A stretch of 50,152 nt of DNA from Pseudomarimonas salicorniae (GCF_023156535.1 NZ_JALNMH010000018.1:1-50152), one strand, 5' to 3'. Shown: positions 1-8,848, counted from the first letter of the stretch. Notes: generated from the sequence alone by a model not told the origin. Translations and numbers: made by a program.

Positions 1-1
1 C

Positions 2-103
2 GTGGCGGTCATGAGAAAGCTGCTCACCGCTGCCTGGACCCTCGTCAAAAGCCCAGAAAAGTACGACGGGAGCAGGCTGTTCCCGAGCCAAGAAATCGCT
101 TGA
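2..103 (+). CDS. IS110-family transposase, C-terminal end (partial at window edge)
   Basis: The open frame entering from the left edge and stopping at 101-103 encodes 33 residues ending SPEKYDGSRLFPSQEIA. This is the kind of tail seen after the transposase_20 (IS116/IS110/IS902) domain of IS110-group transposases, where a short basic segment (here MRKLLTAAWTLVKSPEKY) precedes the stop. The rest of the gene lies outside the window, so catalytic residues cannot be checked. The tail differs from the IS1111-type transposase at 48042-49100, so it is a different element. The identification rests on a short segment and is moderately sure. Confidence 0.6.
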   Translation: MAVMRKLLTAAWTLVKSPEKYDGSRLFPSQEIA

Positions 104-613
104 CAGGGAACAGAGTGTCTACAACAGCAGCGGGGCTACGGGTCCGCGGCGGATGCGACGAGCGCTTCCCGTACAGCGCAGCTTGCTGCGCTGAGCCCCC
201 CGCCCAGCCGCGGTCCCCGGTGCTTCAGCCGAGCAGGCCAGACTCCACCTTTGCGTCTCGCGGCATTTTTCGCCGTGCATGGCGACGGGGGTTCGCCGCC
301 GCGCGGTCACCTACTCGAAGCACCCGGCCGGTCGCCCTGCATGGCGACCGGCGTTCGCCCGCGCGCCACTTACCGAGGCAAACCTGAAGCGCTGACCAGT
401 AGGAAACCTTCCTGTTTCACCGCTTCGTAGGGCCCGGCCCGTCGCCCTGCATGGCGACGGGCGTTCGTCCGCGCGCCACTTACCGAGGCAAACCTGAAGC
501 GCTGACCAGTAGGAAATCTTCCTGTTTCACCGCTTCGTAGGGCCCGGCCCGTCGCCCTGCATGGCGACGGGCGTTCGCCGCCGCGCGGACCTGCGGTCCG
601 CAAGCGCGGCGGC
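104..613. repeat. Non-coding stretch with 110-bp tandem repeat units
   Basis: No convincing gene lies here. Two full copies of a 110-bp unit (331-440 and 441-550) and the start of a third (551 to about 580) are nearly identical. A degenerate copy of the unit's first part lies at about 270-330. Each unit holds a hairpin with arms CCCGTCGCC and GGCGACGGG around loop CTGCAT (438-461 and 548-571). It also holds a second fold in which GAAGCG pairs with CGCTTC around an inner AGGAA/TTCCT stem. The one substitution between copies in the inner hairpin (ACC versus ATC) falls in its loop. The last hairpin lies about 45 bp beyond the ffh stop and could end ffh transcription, although it has no T tract. 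Confidence 0.75.
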
Positions 614-1987
614 TCACCCCATCGGAAATCCACCGGGGCCCTGGCGGCCGAGCATGCCCTTCATGCCGCGCATCATCCCCTTGATGCCGCCGCCGCTGAG
701 CTTGGACATCATCTTTTCCATCTGCTGGAACTGCTTGAGCAGGCGGTTGACGTCGGCCGGCGTGGTGCCGGAGCCGCGGGCGATGCGGGCGCGGCGGGAG
801 CCGTTGAGGGTGGCGGGGAAGCGGCGTTCCTTCTTGGTCATCGAACCGATGATGGCGATCGAGCGGACGATCTCCCTGTCGTTGACCTTGTCCTTCAGGT
901 GCTGCGGAATCTGGCCGATGCCGGGCAGCTTGTCGAGCAGGGAGTTCAGTCCGCCCATGTTCTGCATCTGCTCGAGCTGGTCGCGCATGTCGTTGAGGTC
1001 GAACTTCTTGCCCTTGACCACCTTCTCGGCGAGCTTGGCGGCCTTCTCCTGATCGACCTTGCGCTCCACTTCCTCGACCAGGGACAGCACGTCGCCCATG
1101 TCGAGGATGCGGCTGGCGATGCGGTCCGGGTGGAAGACGTCGAGGCCATCCATCTTCTCCGCGGTGCCGATGAACTTGATCGGCCGCCCGGTCACGTAGC
1201 GCACCGACAGCGCGGCGCCGCCGCGGGCGTCGCCATCGGTCTTGGTCAGCACGACGCCGGTCAGCGGCAGCGCATCAGCAAAGGCCCGCGCCGTGGTCGC
1301 GGCATCCTGGCCGGTCATCGAGTCGACCACGAACAGCGTCTCGACCGGATTGATCGCCGCGTGCAGGGCCCGGATCTCGTCCATCATCGCCTGATCGATG
1401 GTCGTGCGTCCGGCGGTATCGACCAGCAGCACATCGACGAACTGCTTGCGGGCGGACTCGATGGCGCCCCGGGCGATGTCTACCGGCGACTGGTCGGGCT
1501 GGCTCGGGTGGAACAGGACCTCGACCTGGCCGGCCAGGGTCTCCAGCTGGGCGATCGCCGCGGGACGGTAGACGTCGCAGCTGACCACCATGACTTTCTT
1601 CTTGCGCCGCTCGCGCAGCAGCTTGGCCAGCTTGCCGACCGTGGTGGTCTTGCCGGCGCCCTGCAGGCCGGCCATCAGGATCACCGCCGGGGCCGGCACG
1701 TTGAGATTCAGCTCGCTGGCCGCCGAGCCCATCAGCGCGGTCAGCTCGTCGCGGACGACCTTCACCAGGGCCTGGCCCGGGGTCAGGCTCTTCAGCACCT
1801 CCTGGCCGACGGCGCGGACCTTGATCCGCTCGACCAGGGCCTTGACCACCGGCAGGGCGACGTCGGCCTCGAGCAGGGCCACGCGCACCTCGCGCAGGGC
1901 CTCGCGGATATTCTCTTCGGTCAGGCGACCGCGACCGCGTAGGCGCTGGACGGTGGTGGACAAACGTTGGCTCAGTGACTCGAACAT
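614..1987 (-). CDS. ffh: Signal recognition particle protein Ffh (SRP54)
   Basis: This 457-aa GTPase binds 4.5S RNA and targets nascent inner-membrane proteins to FtsY and SecYEG. An N-terminal helical domain covers residues 1-90. The G domain has a P-loop GLQGAGKTTT at 107-116, the DTAGR motif near 190 and a TKTD guanine-specificity motif near 248. The Met- and Gly-rich M domain occupies about 325-457 and ends in a run of MMRGMKGMLG-type sequence that contacts RNA and signal peptide. Length is typical. It is divergent from ypjD, the same arrangement as in E. coli, and its RNA partner is encoded in this window at 34569-34678. A TATAAT -10 lies about 30 bp upstream of the ATG. Confidence 0.98.
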   Translation of the reverse strand: MFESLSQRLSTTVQRLRGRGRLTEENIREALREVRVALLEADVALPVVKALVERIKVRAVGQEVLKSLTPGQALVKVVRDELTALMGSAASELNLNVPAPAVILMAGLQGAGKTTTVGKLAKLLRERRKKKVMVVSCDVYRPAAIAQLETLAGQVEVLFHPSQPDQSPVDIARGAIESARKQFVDVLLVDTAGRTTIDQAMMDEIRALHAAINPVETLFVVDSMTGQDAATTARAFADALPLTGVVLTKTDGDARGGAALSVRYVTGRPIKFIGTAEKMDGLDVFHPDRIASRILDMGDVLSLVEEVERKVDQEKAAKLAEKVVKGKKFDLNDMRDQLEQMQNMGGLNSLLDKLPGIGQIPQHLKDKVNDREIVRSIAIIGSMTKKERRFPATLNGSRRARIARGSGTTPADVNRLLKQFQQMEKMMSKLSGGGIKGMMRGMKGMLGRQGPGGFPMG

Positions 1988-2016
1988 GGCTGCAGGGCCT
2001 TGAAAAGAAGCGCGAA

Positions 2017-2068
2017 ATTATAGCGCAGGATGCCCACCCGACCGGTGCACGGTGGCATACGCGTATGC
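2017..2068. promoter_or_regulatory. ffh/ypjD divergent promoter region with 14-bp palindrome
   Basis: On the minus strand a perfect TATAAT occupies 2017-2022, about 30 bp before the ffh start, with no good -35. A perfect 14-bp palindrome, GCATACGCGTATGC, lies at 2055-2068, between that -10 and the ypjD start at 2083. The palindrome could be an operator or part of the ypjD promoter (TATGCG/GACACT). The -10 is seen; the regulatory role of the palindrome is inferred. Confidence 0.5.
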
Positions 2069-2082
2069 GACACTCCGCGCCA

Positions 2083-2880
2083 ATGACGCTCCTGCTGCCC
2101 GCCATTGCCGCGATCGCCCTGTATGGCCTGGCCTCGTGGCGCCTGGGGCGTGCCGCTCCCGAGCACTCGGCGGCGCTGCCGCTCGGCCTCGGCCTGCTGG
2201 CCGTGCTGCTGCACGCAGCGGTGCACGCGCTGGACGCCTACCGCTCACAGTCGCTGCCCCTGCATTTCTTCTCCGCCCTGTCCTGGGTAGCCCTCGGCAT
2301 GGCTGCGCTGTCCACCGGAGTCGCCTGGAACCGCCGCTTTGAGGCACTGGGCAGCCTGGTCTATCCGCTCGCCGCGCTGGCCCTGCTGGCCTTCATCCTG
2401 CTGCCCAGTGCGCGCGCGCCGGACGTGCTCGACTGGCCGCTTCGGCTGCACGCCCTGCTCGCCCTGCTCGCCTATGCCACGCTGGCGGTCACCGCCGCAC
2501 TGGCCGTGCTGCTGGCCGGCCAGGAGCACCTGCTGCGCCGACGCCGGCTCGACCATCCCCTGCTGCAGCTGCTGCCGCCGCTGACCGAGCTCGAGGCCCT
2601 GATGTTCCGCACCCTGGCCGCCGGCTTCCTGTTGCTGACGCTGGCGCTGACCATCGGCGCGGTCTTCGTCGAGGACCTGTTCGCCCAGCACCTGGTGCAC
2701 AAGACCGTGCTCAGCGTACTGTCCTGGACGGTGTTCGGCGCCCTGCTCTTCGGACGCATGCGCTGGGGCTGGCGCGGCCGCCGCGCGGTGCGCCTGACGC
2801 TGGCCGCCATGGCCCTGCTGCTGCTCGCCTTCTTCGGCAGCAAGTTTGTTCTTGAGCTGGTTCTGGGGCGCGGCGCTTGA
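2083..2880 (+). CDS. ypjD: CcsA/YpjD-family inner membrane protein
   Basis: The 265-aa protein is almost entirely hydrophobic with about eight predicted membrane helices, beginning with MTLLLPAIAAIALYGLASW. It matches the cytochrome c assembly (CcsA/HemX-like) family and its position beside ffh matches E. coli ypjD. CcsA relatives carry heme for cytochrome c maturation; for YpjD the exact role is not established, so only family membership is claimed. The ATG at 2083 is preferred to the longer frame from 1975 because the hydrophobic sequence begins there and the extension overlaps the ffh promoter. The stop overlaps the TTG start of the next gene (TTGA), suggesting translational coupling. Confidence 0.85.
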   Translation: MTLLLPAIAAIALYGLASWRLGRAAPEHSAALPLGLGLLAVLLHAAVHALDAYRSQSLPLHFFSALSWVALGMAALSTGVAWNRRFEALGSLVYPLAALALLAFILLPSARAPDVLDWPLRLHALLALLAYATLAVTAALAVLLAGQEHLLRRRRLDHPLLQLLPPLTELEALMFRTLAAGFLLLTLALTIGAVFVEDLFAQHLVHKTVLSVLSWTVFGALLFGRMRWGWRGRRAVRLTLAAMALLLLAFFGSKFVLELVLGRGA

Positions 2881-3245
2881 ACGGCAACGGCAACGAGCGT
2901 CGACGCTTCCGGCGCTTCCCCATCGCCGGAAGCGTGCGGCTCTACTCGGGTACCCAGATGTGGCAGACCGAGCTGATCGACCTGTCCCTGCGCGGCGTGC
3001 TGGTCAGCATCCCCGAGGGCTGGGCCGGTCAGCCCGGCACCCGCTTCCGCCTCGACGTGCGCATGGAAGGCGGCCTGGTCATCGGCATGGGCGTCGAGCT
3101 GGTGCGCATCCGCGAGCACGACCTCGCCTTCTCCTGCCAGAAGATCGACCTCGACAGCTTCACCCGGCTCAAGCGGCTGGTGGAACTCAATGTGGGAAAC
3201 GCCGAGGTACTGAACCGCGAGCTGACCGTCCTGCTCAGCCGCTGA
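2877..3245 (+). CDS. PilZ-domain protein (putative c-di-GMP receptor)
   Basis: The 122-aa protein consists of one PilZ domain. The arginine-rich switch RRRFRRF lies at about residues 8-14 and the D-x-S-x-x-G motif appears as DLSLRG near residue 36; both are the c-di-GMP contacts of the family. A C-terminal helix follows (FTRLKRLVELN). It starts at a TTG that shares TTGA with the ypjD stop, so it is probably co-expressed with ypjD. A GGDEF-domain gene ends 21 bp away on the opposite strand, so a possible c-di-GMP synthase and a receptor are neighbours. Its output target is unknown. Confidence 0.85.
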   Translation: MNGNGNERRRFRRFPIAGSVRLYSGTQMWQTELIDLSLRGVLVSIPEGWAGQPGTRFRLDVRMEGGLVIGMGVELVRIREHDLAFSCQKIDLDSFTRLKRLVELNVGNAEVLNRELTVLLSR

Positions 3246-3266
3246 GGCGTGCAGCCTTGCGCCGGT

Positions 3267-4235
3267 TCAAGCCGGCGCTCGCCCCCGGCGCTCGCGCCAG
3301 CCCGGCTGGAGCACGCGACCGCGTCCTGCCTCCTTGGCCTCGTAGAGCAGCGAATCCACGCGACGCAGCAGGTCGACTGCGTGTCGATCCTCGTCGCCGA
3401 CGCTGCACACGCCGGCGCTGAAGTCGCAGGGAATCTGCTCGCTGCCGAGCTTCATCGGCGACTCGCCCAGCCTGCGACGGAGCCGGTCAAGCCTTGCCAC
3501 CGCCTCATCCAGGCCCGTGTTCTCGAACAGTACGGCGAACTCCTCACCGCCGAATCGCGCCGCCCGGGCGCCTTCACCCAGCTGCCTCTCGAGCTCGCCG
3601 GCGACATGCCGCAGCAGCTCGTCGCCGACCAGGTGTCCGTAGCGGTCGTTGATCCGCTTGAAATGGTCGAGGTCGAGCATGGCGACCTGCCAACTGCCGC
3701 CCGGCCGGCCGGCATCGCGGGCGCTCAGCACCTCGCCCAGCCAGATCAGGAACTGGCGCCGGTTGGCCATGCCGGTGAGGTCATCGCAGTTGGCGAGGCG
3801 ATGCAGTTCGGACTCCAGACGCTTGCGTTCGGAGATGTTCACCACCACCCAGGTCACGGCGCGCAGGCCGTTGCCATCGTCCTGCAGCGGAGCGATCCGG
3901 CCGATGAACCACTGCGGCCCCTCGGGACCATCCATCGGGTTTCCGTCGCAGTCGAGCGCAGACAGCGGATACTCGCTGCTACGGGGCTCGCCACTGTCGA
4001 GCACACCACGGATGTCAGCGAGGAATCCGTCAGCCAGCGCCTTGGGCATCACCTCGTGCAGCGTCTTGCCGATCAGATAGTGCGGGCTGTCGTACTGGGC
4101 ACGCTCGTTGGCGCCGAAGACGTCAAGGTAGCGGCCTTCATGGTCGAGCACGAAGACCGGATCGACCAGGGACTGAAGCACGCCCTCGAGAAAGGCGGCG
4201 CGTTGGCGCAGGGGCGAGAGGGAACGCTGGGCCAT
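3267..4235 (-). CDS. PAS-GGDEF diguanylate cyclase
   Basis: The 322-aa protein is predicted cytosolic, with no membrane segment. A PAS sensor domain covers about residues 15-135 (including VDPVFVLDHEGRYLDVFGAN) and a GGDEF domain about 145-310. The active-site motif is GGEEF at 229-233 with the upstream metal/substrate segment MLDLDHFKRINDRYGH at about 186-201, so it should make c-di-GMP from two GTP. The four residues where the inhibitory RxxD I-site usually sits read GEGA, so product feedback at that site is probably absent. The ATG at 4235 is preferred because the longer frame overlaps radA and carries no domain sequence. It follows radA on the same strand after a 68-bp gap. Confidence 0.9.
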   Translation of the reverse strand: MAQRSLSPLRQRAAFLEGVLQSLVDPVFVLDHEGRYLDVFGANERAQYDSPHYLIGKTLHEVMPKALADGFLADIRGVLDSGEPRSSEYPLSALDCDGNPMDGPEGPQWFIGRIAPLQDDGNGLRAVTWVVVNISERKRLESELHRLANCDDLTGMANRRQFLIWLGEVLSARDAGRPGGSWQVAMLDLDHFKRINDRYGHLVGDELLRHVAGELERQLGEGARAARFGGEEFAVLFENTGLDEAVARLDRLRRRLGESPMKLGSEQIPCDFSAGVCSVGDEDRHAVDLLRRVDSLLYEAKEAGRGRVLQPGWRERRGRAPA

Positions 4236-4303
4236 GTTCTCGGGTGCGGGAGGGGCAGGCGCCCCGATTGTAGCGGGCGGGCCGGCCGCTGCGGCGTGAT
4301 GGC

Positions 4304-5671
4304 TCAGTCCGAGGCCGCCTCCAACGCCTCCTCGATGCGCCCCACCGCGATCACCTCGATCGACTTGGACAGCGAGCCCTTGGCGGCATTGCCGCGCGGA
4401 ACGATGGCCCGCTCGAAGCCGTGGGTGGCAGCCTCCTTGAGGCGGTCCTCGCCGTTGGGGACCGGGCGGATCTCGCCGGACAGCCCGACCTCTCCAAAGC
4501 ACACCGTCTTGCCGGAGAGCGCGCGGTCGCGAAGCGAGGAGACCACAGCGAGCAGCACCGGCAGGTCGGCCGCGGTCTCCTGCACGCGGATGCCGCCGAC
4601 CACGTTGCAGAACACGTCCTGGTCGAACACGCCGACGCCGCCGTGGCGATGCAGCACGGCCAGCAGCATGGCGAGGCGATTGGACTCCAGGCCAAGGGTT
4701 ACCCGGCGGGGGTTGGACAGCGGGCTCTGGTCGACCAGGGCCTGGACCTCGACCAGCAGGGGACGGGTGCCCTCGCGGGTCACCATGATCGCGCTGCCGG
4801 GGCCATGGCTGGAGCCCGACAGGAAGATCGCCGAGGGATTGGGCACCTCGCGCAGGCCCTTGTCCGACATCGCGAACACGCCCAGCTCATTGACCGCGCC
4901 GAAGCGGTTCTTGAACGCCCGCAGGACGCGGAAGCGACTGCCCGACTCGCCCTCGAAATAGAGCACCGCGTCCACCATGTGTTCCAGCACGCGCGGGCCG
5001 GCGATGCCGCCTTCCTTCGTCACGTGGCCGACCAGGAACACGCTGGTTCCGGTCTCCTTGGCAAAGCGCACCAGCCGCGCCGCGCTCTCGCGGACCTGGC
5101 TCACCGAGCCGGGCGCCGCCTGCAGCTGCTCGCTCCACAGGGTCTGGATGGAGTCGGCGATGATCACCCGCGGCCGCACCCGCGAGGCCTTGTCGAGAAT
5201 GCGTTCGATGCAGGTCTCGGCCAGTGCCTGCAGACCGTCCAGTGGCAGCCCCAGGCGCGTCGCACGTCCGGCGACCTGGCCCAGGCTCTCCTCGCCGGTG
5301 ACGTAGAGACCCGGGCAGGTCGGCGCCAGCATGGCCAGCGCCTGCAGCAACAGGGTCGACTTGCCGATCCCGGGGTCTCCTCCGACCAGGACCACCGAGC
5401 CCTGTACCAGCCCACCGCCGAGCACGCGGTCCAGCTCCGCGATACCGACGCCCATGCGCACTTCTTCGGCCTGTGAAACGCTGGCCAGCGGCGTGACTTC
5501 GGCGCTCGATGCGGCGCCTGCCCAACCCACGCTCCGCCCGCCAGCGCCGCCGCGCTCGGCCGGCGCCTCGGTCAGGCTGTTCCAGGCCCCGCACTCGCCG
5601 CACTGCCCCGCCCACTTCGTGGCGCTGGCCCCGCATTCGCTGCAGTAATAAGTCGTCTTCGTCTTGGCCAT
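4304..5671 (-). CDS. radA: DNA repair protein RadA
   Basis: RadA is a RecA-like ATPase that processes branched recombination intermediates. The 455-aa protein has a C4 zinc finger (Cys10, 13, 24, 27), a Walker A GGDPGIGKST at 97-106, the RadA-specific KNRFG motif near residue 255 and a Lon-protease-like C-terminal domain without a protease dyad. Length and motif order are those of the family. Transcription probably starts at the promoter noted at 5717-5745. Confidence 0.97.
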   Translation of the reverse strand: MAKTKTTYYCSECGASATKWAGQCGECGAWNSLTEAPAERGGAGGRSVGWAGAASSAEVTPLASVSQAEEVRMGVGIAELDRVLGGGLVQGSVVLVGGDPGIGKSTLLLQALAMLAPTCPGLYVTGEESLGQVAGRATRLGLPLDGLQALAETCIERILDKASRVRPRVIIADSIQTLWSEQLQAAPGSVSQVRESAARLVRFAKETGTSVFLVGHVTKEGGIAGPRVLEHMVDAVLYFEGESGSRFRVLRAFKNRFGAVNELGVFAMSDKGLREVPNPSAIFLSGSSHGPGSAIMVTREGTRPLLVEVQALVDQSPLSNPRRVTLGLESNRLAMLLAVLHRHGGVGVFDQDVFCNVVGGIRVQETAADLPVLLAVVSSLRDRALSGKTVCFGEVGLSGEIRPVPNGEDRLKEAATHGFERAIVPRGNAAKGSLSKSIEVIAVGRIEEALEAASD

Positions 5672-5716
5672 GGCCTGCGCATCCTGTCATCCGCCCGGGC
5701 CGGCCGGGGGCGCGAG

Positions 5717-5745
5717 AGTGTAGGCCCCCCGCCGCCCTGCGCCAA
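5717..5745 (-). promoter_or_regulatory. Probable sigma-70 promoter of radA
   Basis: On the minus strand TTGGCG (5740-5745) and TACACT (5717-5722) are separated by 17 bp, 46 bp upstream of the radA ATG. Both hexamers agree well with sigma-70 consensus. Confidence 0.6.
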
Positions 5746-6167
5746 ACCGCCTACCCCATCCGCCAAGGCAAGGCACCGCACGCAGCCCGGCGACGGGACT
5801 TCCTCTCGATCGTCCTGGACGAAGGAGCAACCCGCGTACAGGGCACACATCGGTCATTCGGTGATTGCCGCGCAGGGTGCGCCTCGGGCGCAGCGATACG
5901 GTTATTCGGACGGCACGCCCGATGTGGCCAAGCCGCCGCCCATGAGCGGCCGGTTTGCGCCCTGCGGATCACGCTTGAACGTGCCCCCCTTTACGGTCGC
6001 TGTTGGCCAACGGCTGCGGCGAGGGGTGGACACCCCTTTGCCGACGCCGTGGACATCGGTGGTGCTCTCGCTCTGCCCCCAGTTGGCGGATCCGCACGTC
6101 GGAGGGAACGATTCCGGCCGCGAGCGCGCGTTCGCAGAGGCGAACTCCGGGCGCGAAGCAGACATTC

Positions 6168-6237
6168 ATAGGGTGCGGCTTGCCGCACCGGGCGTACCGT
6201 CCGAACGCCCGTATCGGTGCGCCAAGGCACACCCTAT
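6168..6237. repeat. Interspersed palindrome, family C (ATAGGGTGCG...)
   Basis: A 70-bp imperfect inverted repeat whose ends are ATAGGGTGCGGC and a reverse-complementary GCACACCCTAT. Related copies or halves start at 14459, 14731, 14992, 38924 and 39073, all intergenic. Confidence 0.75.
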
Positions 6238-6268
6238 AGGCCTTCGCCGACCCCCAACGGTGCCCGAC

Positions 6269-6365
6269 TGTGGGAGTGCCCTTGGGCGCCACCGCAGCGC
6301 TCCAGATTCACCACAGACTGCGGCCAGAGCGGGTCTCCGCGGTCGCGCCCGAGGGCACTCCCACA
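6269..6365. repeat. Interspersed palindrome, family B (TGTGGGAG...)
   Basis: A 97-bp element with ends TGTGGGAGTGCCCTTGGGCG and CGCCCGAGGGCACTCCCACA in inverted orientation. A second full copy lies at 34211-34307, and half-copies at about 14677-14702, 14933-14960 and 41700-41730. The form resembles paired REP palindromes (REPIN/BIME). Confidence 0.75.
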
Positions 6366-6422
6366 ATTTGACTGCGGTAAGGGCTGCTTCGCGGCACAAA
6401 CCGGACCTGGCAGCACCGTTGC

Positions 6423-6489
6423 TGTAGGAGCCAGCTTGCTGGCGATCGTCCCATCCGGGGCGCCTATCGCCAGCAAGCTGGCTCCTACA
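6423..6489. repeat. REP-like palindrome, family A, copy 1
   Basis: A 67-bp hairpin-forming element with TGTAGGAGCCAGCTTGCTGG at one end and its reverse complement at the other. The ends strongly resemble the REP palindromes of pseudomonads. Other copies are at 16006-16072 and 34390-34454. Confidence 0.85.
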
Positions 6490-6699
6490 GCGGGACCGGG
6501 GCGAATGCGAACTTTGCCCCCAAACTACACACCACCGAACGCACGTTCTGGGTCGACCCCTGCCTGTCGCCCCATCATTGGACTGCGAGCGGTCGGTGTC
6601 CGCGACCCCCATCCCTGGCGACCGCGTCTTCGCGCTGGGTGCCTGCCGCAGCCGGACTGCGCAGCGCCCGATCCAGCGGCTCCTCCGGCCGAGGCAGGG

Positions 6700-8103
6700 C
6701 TACTCGAAACTGCCGCTGTAGGACTCGGAGGCGTAGTTGTCGAAGCGGGTGAACTGGCCATTGAAGACCAGCTTGATGGTCCCGGTAGGGCCGTTACGCT
6801 GCTTGCCGATAATGATCTCGGCCAGGCCCTTGTCGGGCGAGTCCTGGTTGTAGTACTCGTCGCGGTAGATGAAGACGATGACGTCGGCGTCCTGCTCGAT
6901 ACCGCCCGACTCGCGGAGATCCGACATCACCGGACGCTTGTCGGTGCGCTGCTCCAGCGAGCGGTTGAGCTGGGACAGGGCGATGACCGGGCAGCTCAGC
7001 TCCTTGGCCAGCGCCTTCAGCGAGCGCGAGATCTCGGCGATCTCGGTGGCGCGGTTCTCCTTGTTGCCGGGGACCTGCATCAGCTGCAGGTAGTCGATCA
7101 CGATCAGCGACAAGCCGCCGTGCTCACGGGCCAGACGGCGCGCGCGCGAGCGCAGCTCGGTGGGCGACAGGGCCGGGGTGTCATCGATGAATATCTTCGC
7201 CTCGGCCAAGAGGGTGATGGCGTGGCTGACCCGCGACCAGTCCTCGTCCTCCAGCTGGCCGGTGCGCAGCGACTGCGCGTTGACCCGGCCGAGCGAGGAG
7301 ATCAGGCGGAAGGCCAGCTGCGAGGCGGACATTTCCATCGAGAAGACGGCCACCGCGCGCTTGGTCTTGAGCGCGGCGAATTCGGCCATGTTCAACGCCA
7401 GCGCGGTCTTGCCCATCGAGGGGCGCGCGGCAAGGATGATCAGGTCGGAGGGCTGCAGCCCGGTGGTGCGGGCGTCGAAGTCGTTGAAGCCGGTCGGCAC
7501 GCCGGTGACCTGTCCCTGGTTCTCGTAGCGCTCCTGGAGGATGCGGAAGGCGTCCTTCACCGCACTCTTCATCGCCACGAACTGCTTCTTGCCGCGGGCG
7601 CCGGCTTCGGCGATCTCGAACACCGACTTCTCGGCCGACTCCAGCAGCTCGCGCGAGGCACGGCCTTCGGGCTGGAAGCCGTCGTTGGCGATCTGCGTGC
7701 CGACGTCGATCAGCTGGCGAAGCACCGACTTCTCGCGGACGATCTCGGCGTAGGCGACGATGTTTGCCGCGCTCGGCGTGGTGCTGGCCAGCTCGATGAT
7801 GTAGCCGGCCCCGCCGACCTGCTCGGACAGTCCGTGGCGGTCGAAGTACTCGCCGAGGGTCACCGCATCGCAGGGCTGCTGGTCACCGGCGAGGGTGCCG
7901 ATGGCGCGGAAGATCAGCTGGTGGTCGCGACGGTAGAAGTCCTCCTCGACCAGCTTGTCGGCGATCTGGTCCCAGGCCCGCTCGTTGAGCATCAGCCCGC
8001 CCAGCACAGCCTGCTCCGCCTCCACCGAGTTCGGCGGCACGCGCAGCGCATCGATGCGGGCGTCGCGCTCGGGACGGGGCTTGGAGGGAAAGACGGCTGC
8101 CAT
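6700..8103 (-). CDS. dnaB: Replicative DNA helicase DnaB
   Basis: DnaB is the hexameric 5'-3' helicase at the replication fork. The 467-aa protein has the N-terminal DnaB domain (about 25-130), a linker and the RecA-like C-terminal ATPase with Walker A ARPSMGKT at 226-233, the IDYLQLM Walker B region and the SDLRESGGIEQDADV motif. The ATG at 8103 is chosen over an in-frame one 30 bp upstream because AAGGAG lies 11 nt before it. It is downstream of the rpsF-rpsR-rplI operon, a common gammaproteobacterial order, separated by a hairpin at 8351-8375. Confidence 0.98.
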   Translation of the reverse strand: MAAVFPSKPRPERDARIDALRVPPNSVEAEQAVLGGLMLNERAWDQIADKLVEEDFYRRDHQLIFRAIGTLAGDQQPCDAVTLGEYFDRHGLSEQVGGAGYIIELASTTPSAANIVAYAEIVREKSVLRQLIDVGTQIANDGFQPEGRASRELLESAEKSVFEIAEAGARGKKQFVAMKSAVKDAFRILQERYENQGQVTGVPTGFNDFDARTTGLQPSDLIILAARPSMGKTALALNMAEFAALKTKRAVAVFSMEMSASQLAFRLISSLGRVNAQSLRTGQLEDEDWSRVSHAITLLAEAKIFIDDTPALSPTELRSRARRLAREHGGLSLIVIDYLQLMQVPGNKENRATEIAEISRSLKALAKELSCPVIALSQLNRSLEQRTDKRPVMSDLRESGGIEQDADVIVFIYRDEYYNQDSPDKGLAEIIIGKQRNGPTGTIKLVFNGQFTRFDNYASESYSGSFE

Positions 8104-8350
8104 GTGCGGTGGAACTCCTTGGGGGGGAGGCAACGACGAAGTCGATCATCCTAGCGCCGCGAGGCCCCCATGCGTTGCGCACAAGTCTGTGGATAGGTGG
8201 TGGAAAGTCGCGCCGGGCTCGGGGGATCGCCGGACGCTCGCGCCGTGACACGCGGCCCCTCGCTGTTCGGGATGGAGGCAAGTCCTACGCCCTTGCCGTC
8301 TCAGCGGCTGAGACGCCGCCGGCATCCGGCCGGTACCGTCCCCTGGAACG

Positions 8351-8375
8351 ACGAAGGCGCCCGAAGGCGCCCTCG
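8351..8375 (-). terminator. Hairpin after rplI
   Basis: On the minus strand, arms GAGGGCGCC and GGCGCCTTC pair around a TTCG tetraloop just beyond the rplI stop. It is a strong stem but has only a weak T-rich tail, so it is probably a terminator or attenuator between rplI and dnaB. Confidence 0.55.
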
Positions 8376-8398
8376 TGGATCACGCCGGAGAGGCGAGA

Positions 8399-8848
8399 TC
8401 AGGACTCCGGGACGACCTCGACCTTGACGGTCAGCTCGACGTCGGCGTGCAGGTGGATCAGCACCTCGAACTCGCCGGTCTTGCGGATCGGGCCCTCGCC
8501 CATGACGACTTCGCTCTTGTTCAGCTCGAAGCCGGCGGCGGTGAAGGCCTCGGCGATGTCGCGCGGGCCGACCGAGCCGAACAGCTTGCCTTCGGTCGAA
8601 GCGTTGGCGGCGATGGTCACCATCTGGCCTTCCAGGCGCGCCTTGCGGCCTTCGGCCCCGTCCAGCTGGGCCTTGGCCTTGGCCTCGTACTCGGCGCGGC
8701 GCTGCTCGAAAGCCTCGACGTTGGCGGCGGTGGCCGGCACGGCCTTGCCCTGCGGGACCAGGAAGTTACGGCCGTAGCCGGGCTTGACCTTGACCTTGTC
8801 GCCGAGGCCACCGAGGTTGGTCACCTTCTGCAGAAGGATCAGTTCCAT
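8399..8848 (-). CDS. rplI: 50S ribosomal protein L9
   Basis: The 149-aa protein has the L9 N-terminal RNA-binding domain with [20 protein letters not shown], a long central helix and the C-terminal domain. Length and sequence are typical. It is the last gene of rpsF-rpsR-rplI, but unlike the usual tight spacing it is 205 bp from rpsR, and the gap is filled with heptamer repeats (8925-9050). Confidence 0.98.
   Translation of the reverse strand: MELILLQKVTNLGGLGDKVKVKPGYGRNFLVPQGKAVPATAANVEAFEQRRAEYEAKAKAQLDGAEGRKARLEGQMVTIAANASTEGKLFGSVGPRDIAEAFTAAGFELNKSEVVMGEGPIRKTGEFEVLIHLHADVELTVKVEVVPES

Larger units (their letters stand above)
5746..6699. repeat. Gene-free repeat cluster between radA and dnaB
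   Basis: About 950 bp with no credible gene; its open frames run through palindromes. It contains one copy of each of three interspersed palindromic families, annotated separately at 6168-6237, 6269-6365 and 6423-6489. The rest (5746-6167 and 6490-6699) shows no recognisable feature. Confidence 0.75.

Noticed and set aside
331-580. CRISPR array
   Set aside because: The whole 110-bp unit repeats, with no short repeat/unique spacer alternation and no cas genes.
899-1942. 347-aa plus-strand open frame
   Set aside because: Antisense of ffh; low-complexity composition and no motif.
5746-6699. Protein-coding gene between radA and dnaB
   Set aside because: All long frames cross three palindromic elements and none has a motif or ribosome binding site.
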